From: Burkholderia sp. Ac-20365
GTDB taxonomy: Bacteria > Pseudomonadota > Gammaproteobacteria > Burkholderiales > Burkholderiaceae
NCBI RefSeq assembly: GCF_017104715.1
Contig: NZ_JAAGPI010000033.1
Span: forward strand, 37,060-101,059
Direction of reading: 5' to 3'
DNA length: 64,000 bases
Part shown: piece by piece, positions 31,485 through 40,008 of the stretch
Numbering within the stretch: position 1 is the stretch's first letter
Layout: each line of letters begins with the position of its first letter
Position numbers and translations under genes: made by a program
The notes under the pieces: model-generated
What the model was told of the DNA's origin: nothing
The model's database searches: none
Seen by the model: the letters and a program-made list of their open reading frames with translations, nothing else

Positions 31485-32990
31485 CTACGCGGCTACCGTA
31501 ACGGGCGCCGCACTACCGCCGGCCGCCGCCGTCATGATGAGTTCCTGGGTGGCGCCTTGCGCATCGAACAGGCCGCTCTGGCGTCCCTGATGCATGACCA
31601 GAATGCGGTCGCTCATGGCGAGGACTTCGGGAAGCTCGGACGACACCATCACGATGGCCACGCCGCGTTCCGCGAGCTGATTGATGATCGTGTAGATTTC
31701 CGCCTTGCCGCCCACGTCGACGCCGCGCGTCGGTTCGTCGAGCAGTAAAACCTTGGGCGGCCGCGCGAGCCACTTGGCGAACACCACCTTCTGCTGGTTG
31801 CCGCCCGACAGCGACTTGACGTCGAGTTCGGCGTCGCGGGTGCGCACGCGCAACTGTTCGATCAGACCATCCACAGCCTGGCGCTCGGCCTTGCTGTCGA
31901 CGAAACCCAACTTTGCGTAGCTGTCGAGATGCACGAGCGTGGCGTTCTCGCGCACCGACATGCCCAGCACGAGGCCCTGCCCTTTGCGGTCTTCCGTGAC
32001 GAAACCGATGCCCGCCGCAATCGCGCTCGATGCGTCGCGCACATCCAGCGGCTTGCCGTCGAGCGTTACCATGCCGTGCGTTTTCCGGTTCGCGCCGAAC
32101 AGGGTTCGTAGAATTTCGCTGCGGCCCGCGCCCATCAAGCCGGCAATGCCGAGCACTTCGCCTGCGCGCACGTCGAAGGTGATGCCCGTGATGTTGCCCT
32201 GATCGGCGAGGTCTTTGACCTTCAGCCGGACTTGGCCAGGCTTGTGTTGACGCTTCGGAAAGCGCTCGCCGAGTTCACGTCCGACCATCAGCCGGACGAT
32301 TTCATCGAAACTCGTGCGCTTGATCTCACGTTCGCCGACGAAATGACCATCGCGCAACACGCTGATCTTGTCGCAGATGCGGAAGATTTCTTCCATCCGG
32401 TGCGACACATACACGATTGCAACACCGCGCGCCTTCAGCGACGACATGATCTCGAACAGTGTGTCGATCTCCCGGTTCGTGAGCGCAGCGGTCGGCTCGT
32501 CCATCACGACGACGCGCGCATCCAGCGACAGCGCCTTGGCGATTTCAACCAGCTGTTGCCGGCCGATCGACAACGCACCCGCTTCCGTTTGCGGATCGAT
32601 ATCCTGCGCGCCGACCATGTCGAGCCACTTGCGCGCGTCGCGACGCATCTTCACCGTATCGACGATGCCGAAGCGGCTCGGTTCGCGGCCGAGGAACAGG
32701 TTCTCCATCACCGTCAGTTGCGGGATGAGGTTCAGTTCCTGGTGGATGATGGCGATGCCGGCGCGTTCTGCTTCAACCGTATTGCGGATCTGCGCAGCGC
32801 GGCCATCGATCAGGATCTGGCCTGCGTCGGCCTGATAGACGCCGCACAGGATTTTCATCAGCGTCGATTTACCGGCGCCGTTCTCGCCCATCAGCGCATG
32901 GATCTCGCCCGCGCTGATGTGAAAGTCGACGCCCTCGAGCACACGCACCGGTCCGAAGGCCTTGCCGATGCCCTGCATCAACACTTCCAT
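31485..32990 (-). CDS. rbsA: ribose ABC transporter ATP-binding protein (two fused ABC domains)
   Basis: A 501-residue protein with two ABC domains in tandem. The first has Walker A GENGAGKST (about residue 35), signature LSIGRQQLVE and Walker B VVMDEPTAAL. The second has the degenerate Walker A GLMGAGRSE, signature LSGGNQQKV and LLLDEPTRGVDVG. This degenerate pattern is normal for RbsA/MglA. It energises ribose import with RbsC. Confidence 0.96.
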   Translation of the reverse strand: MEVLMQGIGKAFGPVRVLEGVDFHISAGEIHALMGENGAGKSTLMKILCGVYQADAGQILIDGRAAQIRNTVEAERAGIAIIHQELNLIPQLTVMENLFLGREPSRFGIVDTVKMRRDARKWLDMVGAQDIDPQTEAGALSIGRQQLVEIAKALSLDARVVVMDEPTAALTNREIDTLFEIMSSLKARGVAIVYVSHRMEEIFRICDKISVLRDGHFVGEREIKRTSFDEIVRLMVGRELGERFPKRQHKPGQVRLKVKDLADQGNITGITFDVRAGEVLGIAGLMGAGRSEILRTLFGANRKTHGMVTLDGKPLDVRDASSAIAAGIGFVTEDRKGQGLVLGMSVRENATLVHLDSYAKLGFVDSKAERQAVDGLIEQLRVRTRDAELDVKSLSGGNQQKVVFAKWLARPPKVLLLDEPTRGVDVGGKAEIYTIINQLAERGVAIVMVSSELPEVLAMSDRILVMHQGRQSGLFDAQGATQELIMTAAAGGSAAPVTVAA

Positions 32991-33000
32991 GGTGTGCCTC

Positions 33001-33399
33001 TCAGAAGATCACGCCGGAATGCAGAATCACATTCGCGTAGGGACTGCACTCGCCCGTGCGGATCACGGCTTTCGCCTGCCGCGAGCGCTGCTTGAATTCT
33101 TCGTGCGGCACCTGCTCGACCTCGATCTTGCTGGCCGCCATCTGCGCGATGCGCTCGACCACCGCGCCGTTGTGTTCTGCGCTCTCGCTCGCAAACACCG
33201 CGCGCTCGACCTTGAAGTCGGCGAGCACGCTGTCGAGCACGTCGAAAAAGCCCGGTACGTTCAGCGCAATCGACACGTCGATGCATTCGACGCCGTCAGG
33301 AATAGGCAGGCCGCAGTCGGCAATCACGACGCTGTCGGTATGGCCCATCGAGGCCAGCACGCGCGCTATGTCGCGATTCAGATGTCCCAGCTTTTTCAT
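33001..33399 (-). CDS. rbsD: D-ribose pyranase
   Basis: A 132-residue RbsD. Starts MKKLGHLNRDIARVLASMGH at 33399, with the catalytic-site segment IADCGLPIP, and ends with the conserved TGECSPYANVIL. It interconverts pyranose and furanose forms so that RbsK receives its substrate. It overlaps rbsK by 4 bases and stands 10 bases before rbsA. The open frame continues upstream within rbsK only by chance. Confidence 0.96.
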   Translation of the reverse strand: MKKLGHLNRDIARVLASMGHTDSVVIADCGLPIPDGVECIDVSIALNVPGFFDVLDSVLADFKVERAVFASESAEHNGAVVERIAQMAASKIEVEQVPHEEFKQRSRQAKAVIRTGECSPYANVILHSGVIF

Positions 33400-34286
33400 T
33401 GTTGTGCCTCGAGAAATTTGTCCAGTTCGGCAAGAGTCGGCATGCCGCCCTGCGCGCCCGCGCGCGTGACGGAGAGCGCGGCCGCGCCATTGGCGCGCCG
33501 CACGGCTTCGTCGATCCCGAGGCTCCAGAAGGCGGCGAGCGCGCCGTTGAAGGTGTCGCCGGCACCTGTCGTGTCGACGGCGTCGACCGTGAAGCCAGGC
33601 TTGTGCACGAGCTTGCCGTCGCTGCCTGCATAGCAGACGCCGTCCTTGCCGCGCGTCATCGCGATGCGGCCGGGACGGCGCGCGAGTTCGTCGGCCCACG
33701 CGTCTTCGCTCGTCTGCAATGCGGTGGCGAGTTCGTGCTGGTTCGGTGTCAGCAGCGTGACGAGGTCCAGCAGTTCGGCGTCGAGCGCAACGGCGGGCGC
33801 GGGGTTCAGGAAGAACGGCTTGTTGAGTTCGCGCGCGCGGCGCGCGGCGTGCAGCACGGTCGCGTAGGGCACTTCGAGCTGGGCGAGGATGATATCGGCC
33901 TGTGCGAATGCATCGGCCGCACGGTCGATGTCTTCGGGCGACAGTTCGGCGTTCGCGCCCGGCACCACGACGATCGCGTTGTCGCCGCCCGTCAGCGTGA
34001 TCGACGCGATGCCCGTCGCCTGGCTTGCGGTCGTAACGTGCCGCACATCGATGCCTTCACGCTCCAGCGTCGCCTTCATTTCGCCGCCGAATGCATCGGC
34101 GCCTACCCGGCCGATCATCGTCACCTGCGCGCCCAGACGTGCCGCCGCGACAGCCTGATTGGCGCCCTTGCCGCCCGGATGCGTCGAAAAACCCGTGCCG
34201 AACAGGGTCTCGCCAAGACGGGGAAACGTATTGGTGACGACCACCATGTCCATGTTGATGCTGCCGACCACAACTACGCGCGCCAT
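33396..34286 (-). CDS. rbsK: ribokinase
   Basis: A 296-residue PfkB-family kinase. The N-terminal signature HPGGKGANQAVAAARLG and the C-terminal catalytic motif DTTGAGDTFNGALAAF with its Asp base are both present. It phosphorylates D-ribose at O5 for entry into the pentose phosphate pathway, and downstream into the phosphoketolase step encoded elsewhere in the window. It is the first gene of the operon, unlike in E. coli, where rbsK is near the end. Confidence 0.96.
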   Translation of the reverse strand: MARVVVVGSINMDMVVVTNTFPRLGETLFGTGFSTHPGGKGANQAVAAARLGAQVTMIGRVGADAFGGEMKATLEREGIDVRHVTTASQATGIASITLTGGDNAIVVVPGANAELSPEDIDRAADAFAQADIILAQLEVPYATVLHAARRARELNKPFFLNPAPAVALDAELLDLVTLLTPNQHELATALQTSEDAWADELARRPGRIAMTRGKDGVCYAGSDGKLVHKPGFTVDAVDTTGAGDTFNGALAAFWSLGIDEAVRRANGAAALSVTRAGAQGGMPTLAELDKFLEAQQ

Positions 34287-34507
34287 GCCATTCCTTTCAA
34301 AGACTTCTGCTCAACCTTGCGAGACTTGCAAGAAATCGCCGTGCTAAAACGTCATCAGCTACGGAGCGCACTTTATAGCAGAGTCGTACGCGGCACGGAA
34401 TAGAAGTTAGGGTTTTACCCAATGCAACGGCGCTTTCATGTTGCAGCGCGGAAAACACAATCGTCGCCCGCCCGGACCAGGGTAAACATCCATCGTCGAT
34501 GAATTTC

Positions 34508-34544
34508 TTGGAAATGGTTGGTGTACGGAGTATATTGATTTCCA
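34508..34544 (+). promoter_or_regulatory. promoter of the 3-hydroxybenzoate hydroxylase gene with flanking dyad
   Basis: TTGGAA (34508-34513), a 17-base spacer, TATATT (34531-34536). TGGAAAT (34509-34515) and ATTTCCA (34538-34544) are exact inverted 7-mers bracketing the promoter. A repressor bound there, plausibly the adjacent MarR protein, would block RNA polymerase. Confidence 0.55.
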
Positions 34545-34575
34545 CGATGACACATGCAACATGGAGGAAGACATC

Positions 34576-36471
34576 ATGCAATTTCATCTCAACGGTTTCC
34601 GCGTCGGCGATCCGACCATCGAACCCGCCGCCGACACCGCTCCGTGCGTCGACCTGCCCGATACGGTCGATGTGCTGATCGCCGGAAGCGGCCCTGCGGG
34701 TCTCGTGCTCGCAGCGCAACTGTCGCAATTCCCGGGGATCCGCACGCGCATCGTCGAGCGTCGCAGTGGACCGTTGCTGATGGGACAGGCGGACGGCGTC
34801 GCGTGCCGTACGGTCGAGATGTTCAATGCATTCGGGCTTGCGGACCGCTTGCTGCGCGAAGCTTATTGGGTCAATGAAACCGTGTTCTGGCGACCCGATG
34901 CACAGGACCGTGGCGCGATCAAACGTACGGGTCGTGTTCAGGATACCGAAACAGGTATGTCGGAGTTTCCGCATGTGATCGTCAATCAGGCGCGCGTGCA
35001 GGATTATCTGCTCGACGTGATGCGGCGCTCGTCGCAACGCCTCGAACCCGACTACGACCTCGAAGTCGTCGATGTGCAACGTGATGATGTGGGCGACTAT
35101 CCGGTGCGCGTGACCTTGCGCCGCACCGATGAAGCACGGCTCGATGAACAGGTGACGATACGCGCGCGCTACGTGGTCGGCTGCGACGGCGCGCGCAGCC
35201 GCGTGCGCACGGCCATTGGCCAGACGCTGCGCGGCGATGCCGCCAATCACGCGTGGGGCGTGATGGACGCGCTGGCCGTCACGGACTTCCCGGACATCCG
35301 CCTGAAGGCTGCGATTCAATCCGCGAGCAAGGGCAATCTGCTGATCATCCCGCGTGAAGGCGGCTATCTGGTGCGCTTCTACGTCGATCTTGGCGAAGTC
35401 ACGCCGGAGAATCGCGACAGCATCAAGCAGGCTAACGTCGATCGGATCATCGAAACGGCGCGGCACATCCTGCATCCCTATACGCTCGATGTAAAAGAAG
35501 TCGCGTGGTTCTCCGTGTATGAAGTTGGACAGCGCCTCACCGACCGCTTCGACGATGCGCTGGCGGAAGATGGAACGAAGCGCGAACCGCGCGTGTTCAT
35601 CGCCGGCGATGCGTGCCATACGCATAGCGCCAAGGCTGGCCAGGGCATGAATGTGTCGATGCAGGACGGCTTCAATCTCGGCTGGAAACTCGGCGCGGTT
35701 CTGCAGGGACGCAGCGATGCCGAACTGTTGCGCACATATTCCGACGAGCGTCAGCCTATCGCGCAAGAGTTGATCGATTTCGACAAGGAATGGTCCGCGA
35801 TGATGGCCGCTCCGCCGAAAGACCCTGCCCGTCCGGAAGCGGGCGGCGTCGATCCGGCAGAGTTGCAGGCGTATTTCGTGCGCGCGGGCCGATACACGGC
35901 GGGTGTCGCAACGCACTACCGTCCGGGCACGCTGACGGGCGAATCGACGCATCAGAAGCTTGCCAGCGGCTTTCAGATCGGCACGCGCTTTCACTCATCG
36001 CCTGTAATTCGCCTTGCGGACGCGAAGCCGGTTCATCTCGGCCACGCGGCGCGCGCCGATGGTTGCTGGCGTCTGTATGCATTCGCGGATGCGAACCGTA
36101 CTGCGCTCGAAGCGCTGTGCGATCATCTCGCGACATCGCACGATTCCGTGTTGCGGCTCGTGACGCCCACCGATGCCGACATCGACAGCGTGCTCGATCT
36201 GCGTGCAGTGCTGCAGCAGCCGCATCGGGAAGTCCGCCTGGAAGACATGCCTGCCCTGCTCTTGCCGCGCAAGGGACGCCACGGCCTGATTGACTACGAG
36301 AAGACATTTACGAGCGACGCAGCGACTGATATCTTCGACGAGCGCGGCATCGACCGCGAGCGCGGCGCGCTCGTGGTGGTCCGACCGGATCAGTATGTTG
36401 CGCATGTTCTTCCACTTGATGCCTATGCGGAACTGGTTGCATTTTTCCGGCCGATATTCCGCATGCGCTAA
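34576..36471 (+). CDS. mobA: FAD-dependent aromatic hydroxylase, 3-hydroxybenzoate 4-monooxygenase-like
   Basis: A 631-residue group-A flavoprotein monooxygenase. The GxGxxG motif (VLIAGSGPAGLVLAAQL) lies at about residues 32-48, the DG motif in VVGCDGARSRVR near 212, and the GD motif in RVFIAGDACHTHSAKAGQGMN near 337. A C-terminal thioredoxin-like domain of the phenol-hydroxylase type follows from about 450. Length and motifs match MobA, which makes protocatechuate. I chose the ATG at 34576 because GGAGGAAG precedes it. A phenol 2-monooxygenase with another substrate remains possible. The next gene is a MarR regulator, as for mobA/mobR. Confidence 0.82.
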   Translation: MQFHLNGFRVGDPTIEPAADTAPCVDLPDTVDVLIAGSGPAGLVLAAQLSQFPGIRTRIVERRSGPLLMGQADGVACRTVEMFNAFGLADRLLREAYWVNETVFWRPDAQDRGAIKRTGRVQDTETGMSEFPHVIVNQARVQDYLLDVMRRSSQRLEPDYDLEVVDVQRDDVGDYPVRVTLRRTDEARLDEQVTIRARYVVGCDGARSRVRTAIGQTLRGDAANHAWGVMDALAVTDFPDIRLKAAIQSASKGNLLIIPREGGYLVRFYVDLGEVTPENRDSIKQANVDRIIETARHILHPYTLDVKEVAWFSVYEVGQRLTDRFDDALAEDGTKREPRVFIAGDACHTHSAKAGQGMNVSMQDGFNLGWKLGAVLQGRSDAELLRTYSDERQPIAQELIDFDKEWSAMMAAPPKDPARPEAGGVDPAELQAYFVRAGRYTAGVATHYRPGTLTGESTHQKLASGFQIGTRFHSSPVIRLADAKPVHLGHAARADGCWRLYAFADANRTALEALCDHLATSHDSVLRLVTPTDADIDSVLDLRAVLQQPHREVRLEDMPALLLPRKGRHGLIDYEKTFTSDAATDIFDERGIDRERGALVVVRPDQYVAHVLPLDAYAELVAFFRPIFRMR

Positions 36472-36491
36472 CTCACTACGACACAGCGAAA

Positions 36492-36929
36492 TTGCCGAGC
36501 AAACACGACAAACCCGAAGCGCTTTCGAGATTCACCGGCAGCCTGGTGCGCCGCGCGCAGCAGCGTCACGTCGCGGTGTGGCTTGCCGAGGTTTCGGCTG
36601 AGATCACGAGTGTGCAATATGCGGCGCTTGAGATATTGCAGAGGACGCCTGGTGTGAACCAGCGGCAACTCGGGGATGAGCTTGACGTCGACCGTTCGAC
36701 GATCGCGGATCTTGTTGCGCGGATGGTGCGTAATGGGTTGATCGAACGGTCCGATGATCCTGTCGATAAGCGCAGTTATGTGCTGTTTTTGACTGCCGAT
36801 GGGAGGGAGCAACTTGCCGTGTTGCGGCCTCGGGTTGAGGAAGTCGAGCGGGTCTTGACTGCTCGGCTCTCGCAGAAAGAGTGTATGGAGTTGAGGAGGT
36901 TGTTGGTGGCGTTGTTGCCGGAGGTGTGA
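36492..36929 (+). CDS. MarR-family regulator, MobR-like
   Basis: A 145-residue winged-helix regulator. The recognition region NQRQLGDELDVDRSTIADLVARM (about residues 58-80) and the wing RSDDPVDKRSYVLFLT are clear. Start is a TTG at 36492, 20 bases after the hydroxylase stop, so the two genes form an operon. In Comamonas, MobR represses mobA and responds to 3-hydroxybenzoate; the same role is likely here. Its 3' end has unusually T/G-rich codons and runs straight into the long inverted repeat. Confidence 0.87.
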   Translation: MPSKHDKPEALSRFTGSLVRRAQQRHVAVWLAEVSAEITSVQYAALEILQRTPGVNQRQLGDELDVDRSTIADLVARMVRNGLIERSDDPVDKRSYVLFLTADGREQLAVLRPRVEEVERVLTARLSQKECMELRRLLVALLPEV

Positions 36930-36930
36930 A

Positions 36931-37242
36931 TTTGGTTTGGTTTGGTTTGCTTGGCTTTGCGCTGGCATCCGCGATTTGCCTTCGTGGTTCAAGCGTTGCC
37001 CCTGTGCGGGGCGGCACTTACTTTCTTTGCCGCCGCAAAGAAAGTAAGCAAAGAAAGCGGGCTAACACCGCCCGTGCTTGACCACTGCCTGAGGGCCCCC
37101 AACGGTTCCTCCACTTCGCACGGCAACCTACCATTCAATGCCCGATGCCAGCGCTTTAAATCGGCGCCTCACCCGCTTCAGAATCCCGCGTCGGCACACG
37201 CGCGATCAAATCGCTCACGTTCTATAGCGGCAAACTGTGTGT
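36931..37242 (+). repeat. left arm of a long imperfect inverted repeat
   Basis: It starts with a run of TTTGG units. Next come the hairpin CTTACTTTCTTTGC/GCAAAGAAAGTAAG (37017-37048), a shared stretch through AAAGCGGGCTAACACCGCCC, and CTGAGGGCCCCCAAC. It ends with GGCAAACTGTGTGT (37229-37242). The inverted copy of each of these blocks is found in the right arm. The segment is a repeat I associate with Burkholderiaceae intergenic regions; its short open frames (SKESGLTPPVL and similar) are not genes. Confidence 0.85.
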
Positions 37243-37327
37243 AGGCCATCGCGGCTTATGCGCTCCACTCCGGACTGAAAAACACGATCGGTGTCGTAAG
37301 AGCGCTGAGGTGTGAAGCACTACGACC
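37243..37327. other. central unique segment of the inverted repeat
   Basis: About 85 bases between the two arms, with no coding frame that I support. Confidence 0.6.
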
Positions 37328-37645
37328 GACACACAGTTTGCCACCTGGGCGGCCGCAACCATTCGCTGCCGCTGGCTGTGATACGGGTGATTGGAGTGGG
37401 TGAGGCGCCGGTTCGAAGCGCGGGCAACGGGCATCGATCAAATGTGATGCCGTTTGAAGTGGAGGAACTGTTGGGGGCCCTCAGGCGGAGGTCAAGCACG
37501 GGCGGTGTTAGCCCGCTTTCTTTGCTTACTTTCTTTGCGGCGGCAAAGAAAGTAAGTGCCGCCCCGCACAGGGGCAACCCAGGCAAACCAATAACAAACC
37601 GCGGATGCCAGCACAAAGCCGAGCAAACCAAACCAAACCAAACCC
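37328..37645 (-). repeat. right arm of the long imperfect inverted repeat
   Basis: Inverted counterpart of the left arm. ACACACAGTTTGCC (37328-37341), the GTTGGGGGCCCTCAG block near 37468, the hairpin at 37525-37556, CCGCCCCGCACAGGGGCAAC, and the terminal CCAAACC run. Similarity is near perfect around the hairpin and lower in the flanks. The arm ends 17 bases before the stop of the next gene. Confidence 0.85.
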
Positions 37646-37661
37646 AACAGCGCCGCAGGCC

Positions 37662-38669
37662 TCAGACCTTCAAACAAACCTTCCCAAAATGCTTCCCAGC
37701 CGCCTGAAACCGAAACGCATCAGCAATATCATCAAGTGCGAACGTACGATCAACAACAGGCTTCATACCAGTAGCATCGATCGCCCGAACCATATCCACC
37801 TGATGCCGGCGGCTCCCAACAATGAGCCCTTGCAGCTTCTGCTGACGCCGCATCAAATCCACCGTTGGCACTTCACCTGAAATCCCGGTCAGCACACCAA
37901 TCAACGCAATATGCCCACCAATCCGGCACGCGCGAATCGACTGCGCAAGCGTATCCGGCCCGCCCACTTCGACGACATTATCGACACCACGTCCATCAGT
38001 GAACTCCAGCACCTTCGCAGCCCAGTCCGTATCGCGCCGATAGTTAATCAAATGATCCGCCCCAAGCGAGCGCGCCTTCTCCAGCTTCTCATCCGACGAC
38101 GACGTCGCAATCACCGTCGCCCCCATCCGCTTCGCAAACTGCAACGCGAAAATCGACACGCCACCCGTGCCCTGCACGAGCACCGTATCACCCGCCTTCA
38201 GTGAATAGTCGACGACCAGCGCACGCCACGCCGTCAGCCCCGCCGTCGTCAAGGTTGCCGCTTCCTCGTGGCTGTAGCCGCGCGGCGCATGCGTGAACCA
38301 TTGCGCAGGGCGCACGACGACCTCGCGTGCATAGCCATCGACACCATCGCCCGGTGTGGTCGAGAAATCGGCGATCGTCGGGCCGCCGTCGAGCCAGTAC
38401 GGGAAGAACGTCGAGACGACAGCATCGCCGGCCGCGAATTCCGTCACGCCTTCGCCCACCGCTTCGACAACGCCCGCGCCGTCCGACATCGGAATGCGGC
38501 CGTCGTCGGCAGGCAGGCGTCCTAGCACGACGCCCAGGTCGTGAAAGTTGAGCGAACTGGCGTGGATGCGCACGCGGATTTCGCCCGCTGCAGGCGCGCC
38601 GGGATCGGCGAGTTCCGTACGCACGAGGTTGTCCAGTCCGGCGGGATGGCGCAATGTGATGGCTTTCAT
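37662..38669 (-). CDS. MDR-family zinc-less NAD(P)-dependent oxidoreductase
   Basis: A 335-residue medium-chain dehydrogenase/reductase. The N-terminal GroES-like domain (NFHDLGVVLGRLP, SDGAGVVEAVGEGV) is followed by a Rossmann domain with VLVQGTGGVSIFALQFAKRMGA. Cysteine zinc ligands are absent, which places it with the quinone/enone reductase-like members. I chose the ATG at 38669 (MKAITLRHPAGLDNL); the frame upstream runs into the promoter of the divergent HxlR gene. That divergent arrangement suggests HxlR controls it. Confidence 0.92.
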   Translation of the reverse strand: MKAITLRHPAGLDNLVRTELADPGAPAAGEIRVRIHASSLNFHDLGVVLGRLPADDGRIPMSDGAGVVEAVGEGVTEFAAGDAVVSTFFPYWLDGGPTIADFSTTPGDGVDGYAREVVVRPAQWFTHAPRGYSHEEAATLTTAGLTAWRALVVDYSLKAGDTVLVQGTGGVSIFALQFAKRMGATVIATSSSDEKLEKARSLGADHLINYRRDTDWAAKVLEFTDGRGVDNVVEVGGPDTLAQSIRACRIGGHIALIGVLTGISGEVPTVDLMRRQQKLQGLIVGSRRHQVDMVRAIDATGMKPVVDRTFALDDIADAFRFQAAGKHFGKVCLKV

Positions 38670-38859
38670 CGAAGCAACTCCTGATAGTCGATTGACGCAC
38701 GCACGATCCGCAAAGCGGAACCGGCGTCGAAATGGCAATCGCGCCCGTTGAACGGCGCGCGAGGCCGCGCAAACTTCGCGACCACAGCGTGATTCTCCGT
38801 TCGCACTTCGATTACCGCAAGAAGGTACAATTATCGCCGGTACTATCACTTATGTAGGT

Positions 38860-39282
38860 ATGAACACCATGCGACCGAAACGCCTGGACAGCAGGAGCGG
38901 CTGCGCCGTGGAAGTGACGCTATCCGTTATCGGCGGCTTGTGGAAGCCGGTGATCCTGTTTCATCTGATGCACGAAAAGAAGCGCTTCATGGAGCTCACC
39001 CGGTTGCTGCCCAACACCACACAACGCATGCTGACGCTGCAACTGCGTGAGCTGGAAGCGGACGGCATCGTCGCGCGCCATGTTTATCCGCAAGTCCCGC
39101 CCAAGGTCGAGTACGAGCTGACGCCGTTCGGCCAGACGCTCGCGCCCGTGCTCATCAGCTTGCGTGAATGGGGCGAGACTTATCAGGCACGCCGCGAGAA
39201 AGACCTTGCTCCCGTCGACGAACAGTCAAAAGCAGCAGGAACGCGCAAGCGTCGCGCGAGTGCCCCCGGGCAAGCAGCCTGA
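38860..39282 (+). CDS. HxlR-family regulator
   Basis: A 140-residue winged-helix regulator of the HxlR family. It has the conserved N-terminal cysteine segment SGCAVEVTLSVIGGLWKPVILFHL, then RFMELTRLLPNTTQRMLTLQL and YELTPFGQTL. HxlR/YodB proteins often sense electrophiles or oxidants through that cysteine. It is divergent from the MDR oxidoreductase gene 190 bases away and converges on the marC-like gene. Confidence 0.92.
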   Translation: MNTMRPKRLDSRSGCAVEVTLSVIGGLWKPVILFHLMHEKKRFMELTRLLPNTTQRMLTLQLRELEADGIVARHVYPQVPPKVEYELTPFGQTLAPVLISLREWGETYQARREKDLAPVDEQSKAAGTRKRRASAPGQAA

Positions 39283-39291
39283 TAAAGCGCG

Positions 39292-39954
39292 TCAGTGCAG
39301 ATGCAGCGTGCCGATCAGCCCCGATACGCCGATCCACAACAACTGCACGCCGATGCAGAACAGCACGAACGCGAAGAGCCGCATGGCGATCTGCGTGCCC
39401 ACCTGCCCTAACAGCTTTTCCAGACGCCCCGCGTAGCGCACGCAGAAGTAGATGCTCAGGCACAGCGTGACCAGCGCGACGCCAACCCCCGCCAGATGCA
39501 CGGGTTGGAGCCCCTCATGCGGCGAGCCCGTACCCAACGCGATCGCCACAGCAATCGAACCCGGCCCGACCGTGATCGGCAACGTCAGCGGGTAGAACGC
39601 CTTGGCGCGCAGCGATGCGGCGCGCTCCGGACCGGTGACGGGCGCAGCGTTGTCGTCGCCTGGCGACTGCAACAGCCCCCAGCCCGCCATCGCAATCACA
39701 AAACCACCGGCCACACGCAGCACATCCTCCGAAATACCGAAGAACGACAGCACATACGCGCCAACCGACAGCGACGCCAGCAGAATCACAAAACCGTTGA
39801 TCGCAATGCGTCGCCCGAGCTCCGCAAGTTCCTGATCGCTGGCGCCGCGCACCATGCTCAATATGATCAGCGCAACCGCAGGCGGGTTGATGATCGGAAA
39901 GAGCGTCGTGACGATCAGCAGGGCTGATTTGAAGAATACGTTCAGCATCAACAT
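39292..39954 (-). CDS. MarC-family integral membrane protein
   Basis: A 220-residue protein with six predicted helices and the family motifs FPIINPPAVALI at the N-terminus and AFYPLTLPITVGPGSIAVAIAL in the middle. Despite the name, the MarC family has no proven role in antibiotic resistance, and its substrate is unknown. It lies 54 bases after the CobW gene on the same strand, so co-transcription is possible. Confidence 0.92.
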   Translation of the reverse strand: MLMLNVFFKSALLIVTTLFPIINPPAVALIILSMVRGASDQELAELGRRIAINGFVILLASLSVGAYVLSFFGISEDVLRVAGGFVIAMAGWGLLQSPGDDNAAPVTGPERAASLRAKAFYPLTLPITVGPGSIAVAIALGTGSPHEGLQPVHLAGVGVALVTLCLSIYFCVRYAGRLEKLLGQVGTQIAMRLFAFVLFCIGVQLLWIGVSGLIGTLHLH

Positions 39955-40008
39955 GGCATTGGACCGGTTGTATCTGGCGGGTTGGCGTTCAGCATCGAAG
40001 GCTCGGCT

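Noticed and set aside
36881..37244. Short open frames containing FFAAAKK and SKESGLTPPVL
   Set aside because: They are translations of the palindromic intergenic repeat and recur in both arms on opposite strands.
37320..37677. Antisense short frames in the right repeat arm
   Set aside because: Same repeat-derived peptides as in the left arm; no independent coding signal.
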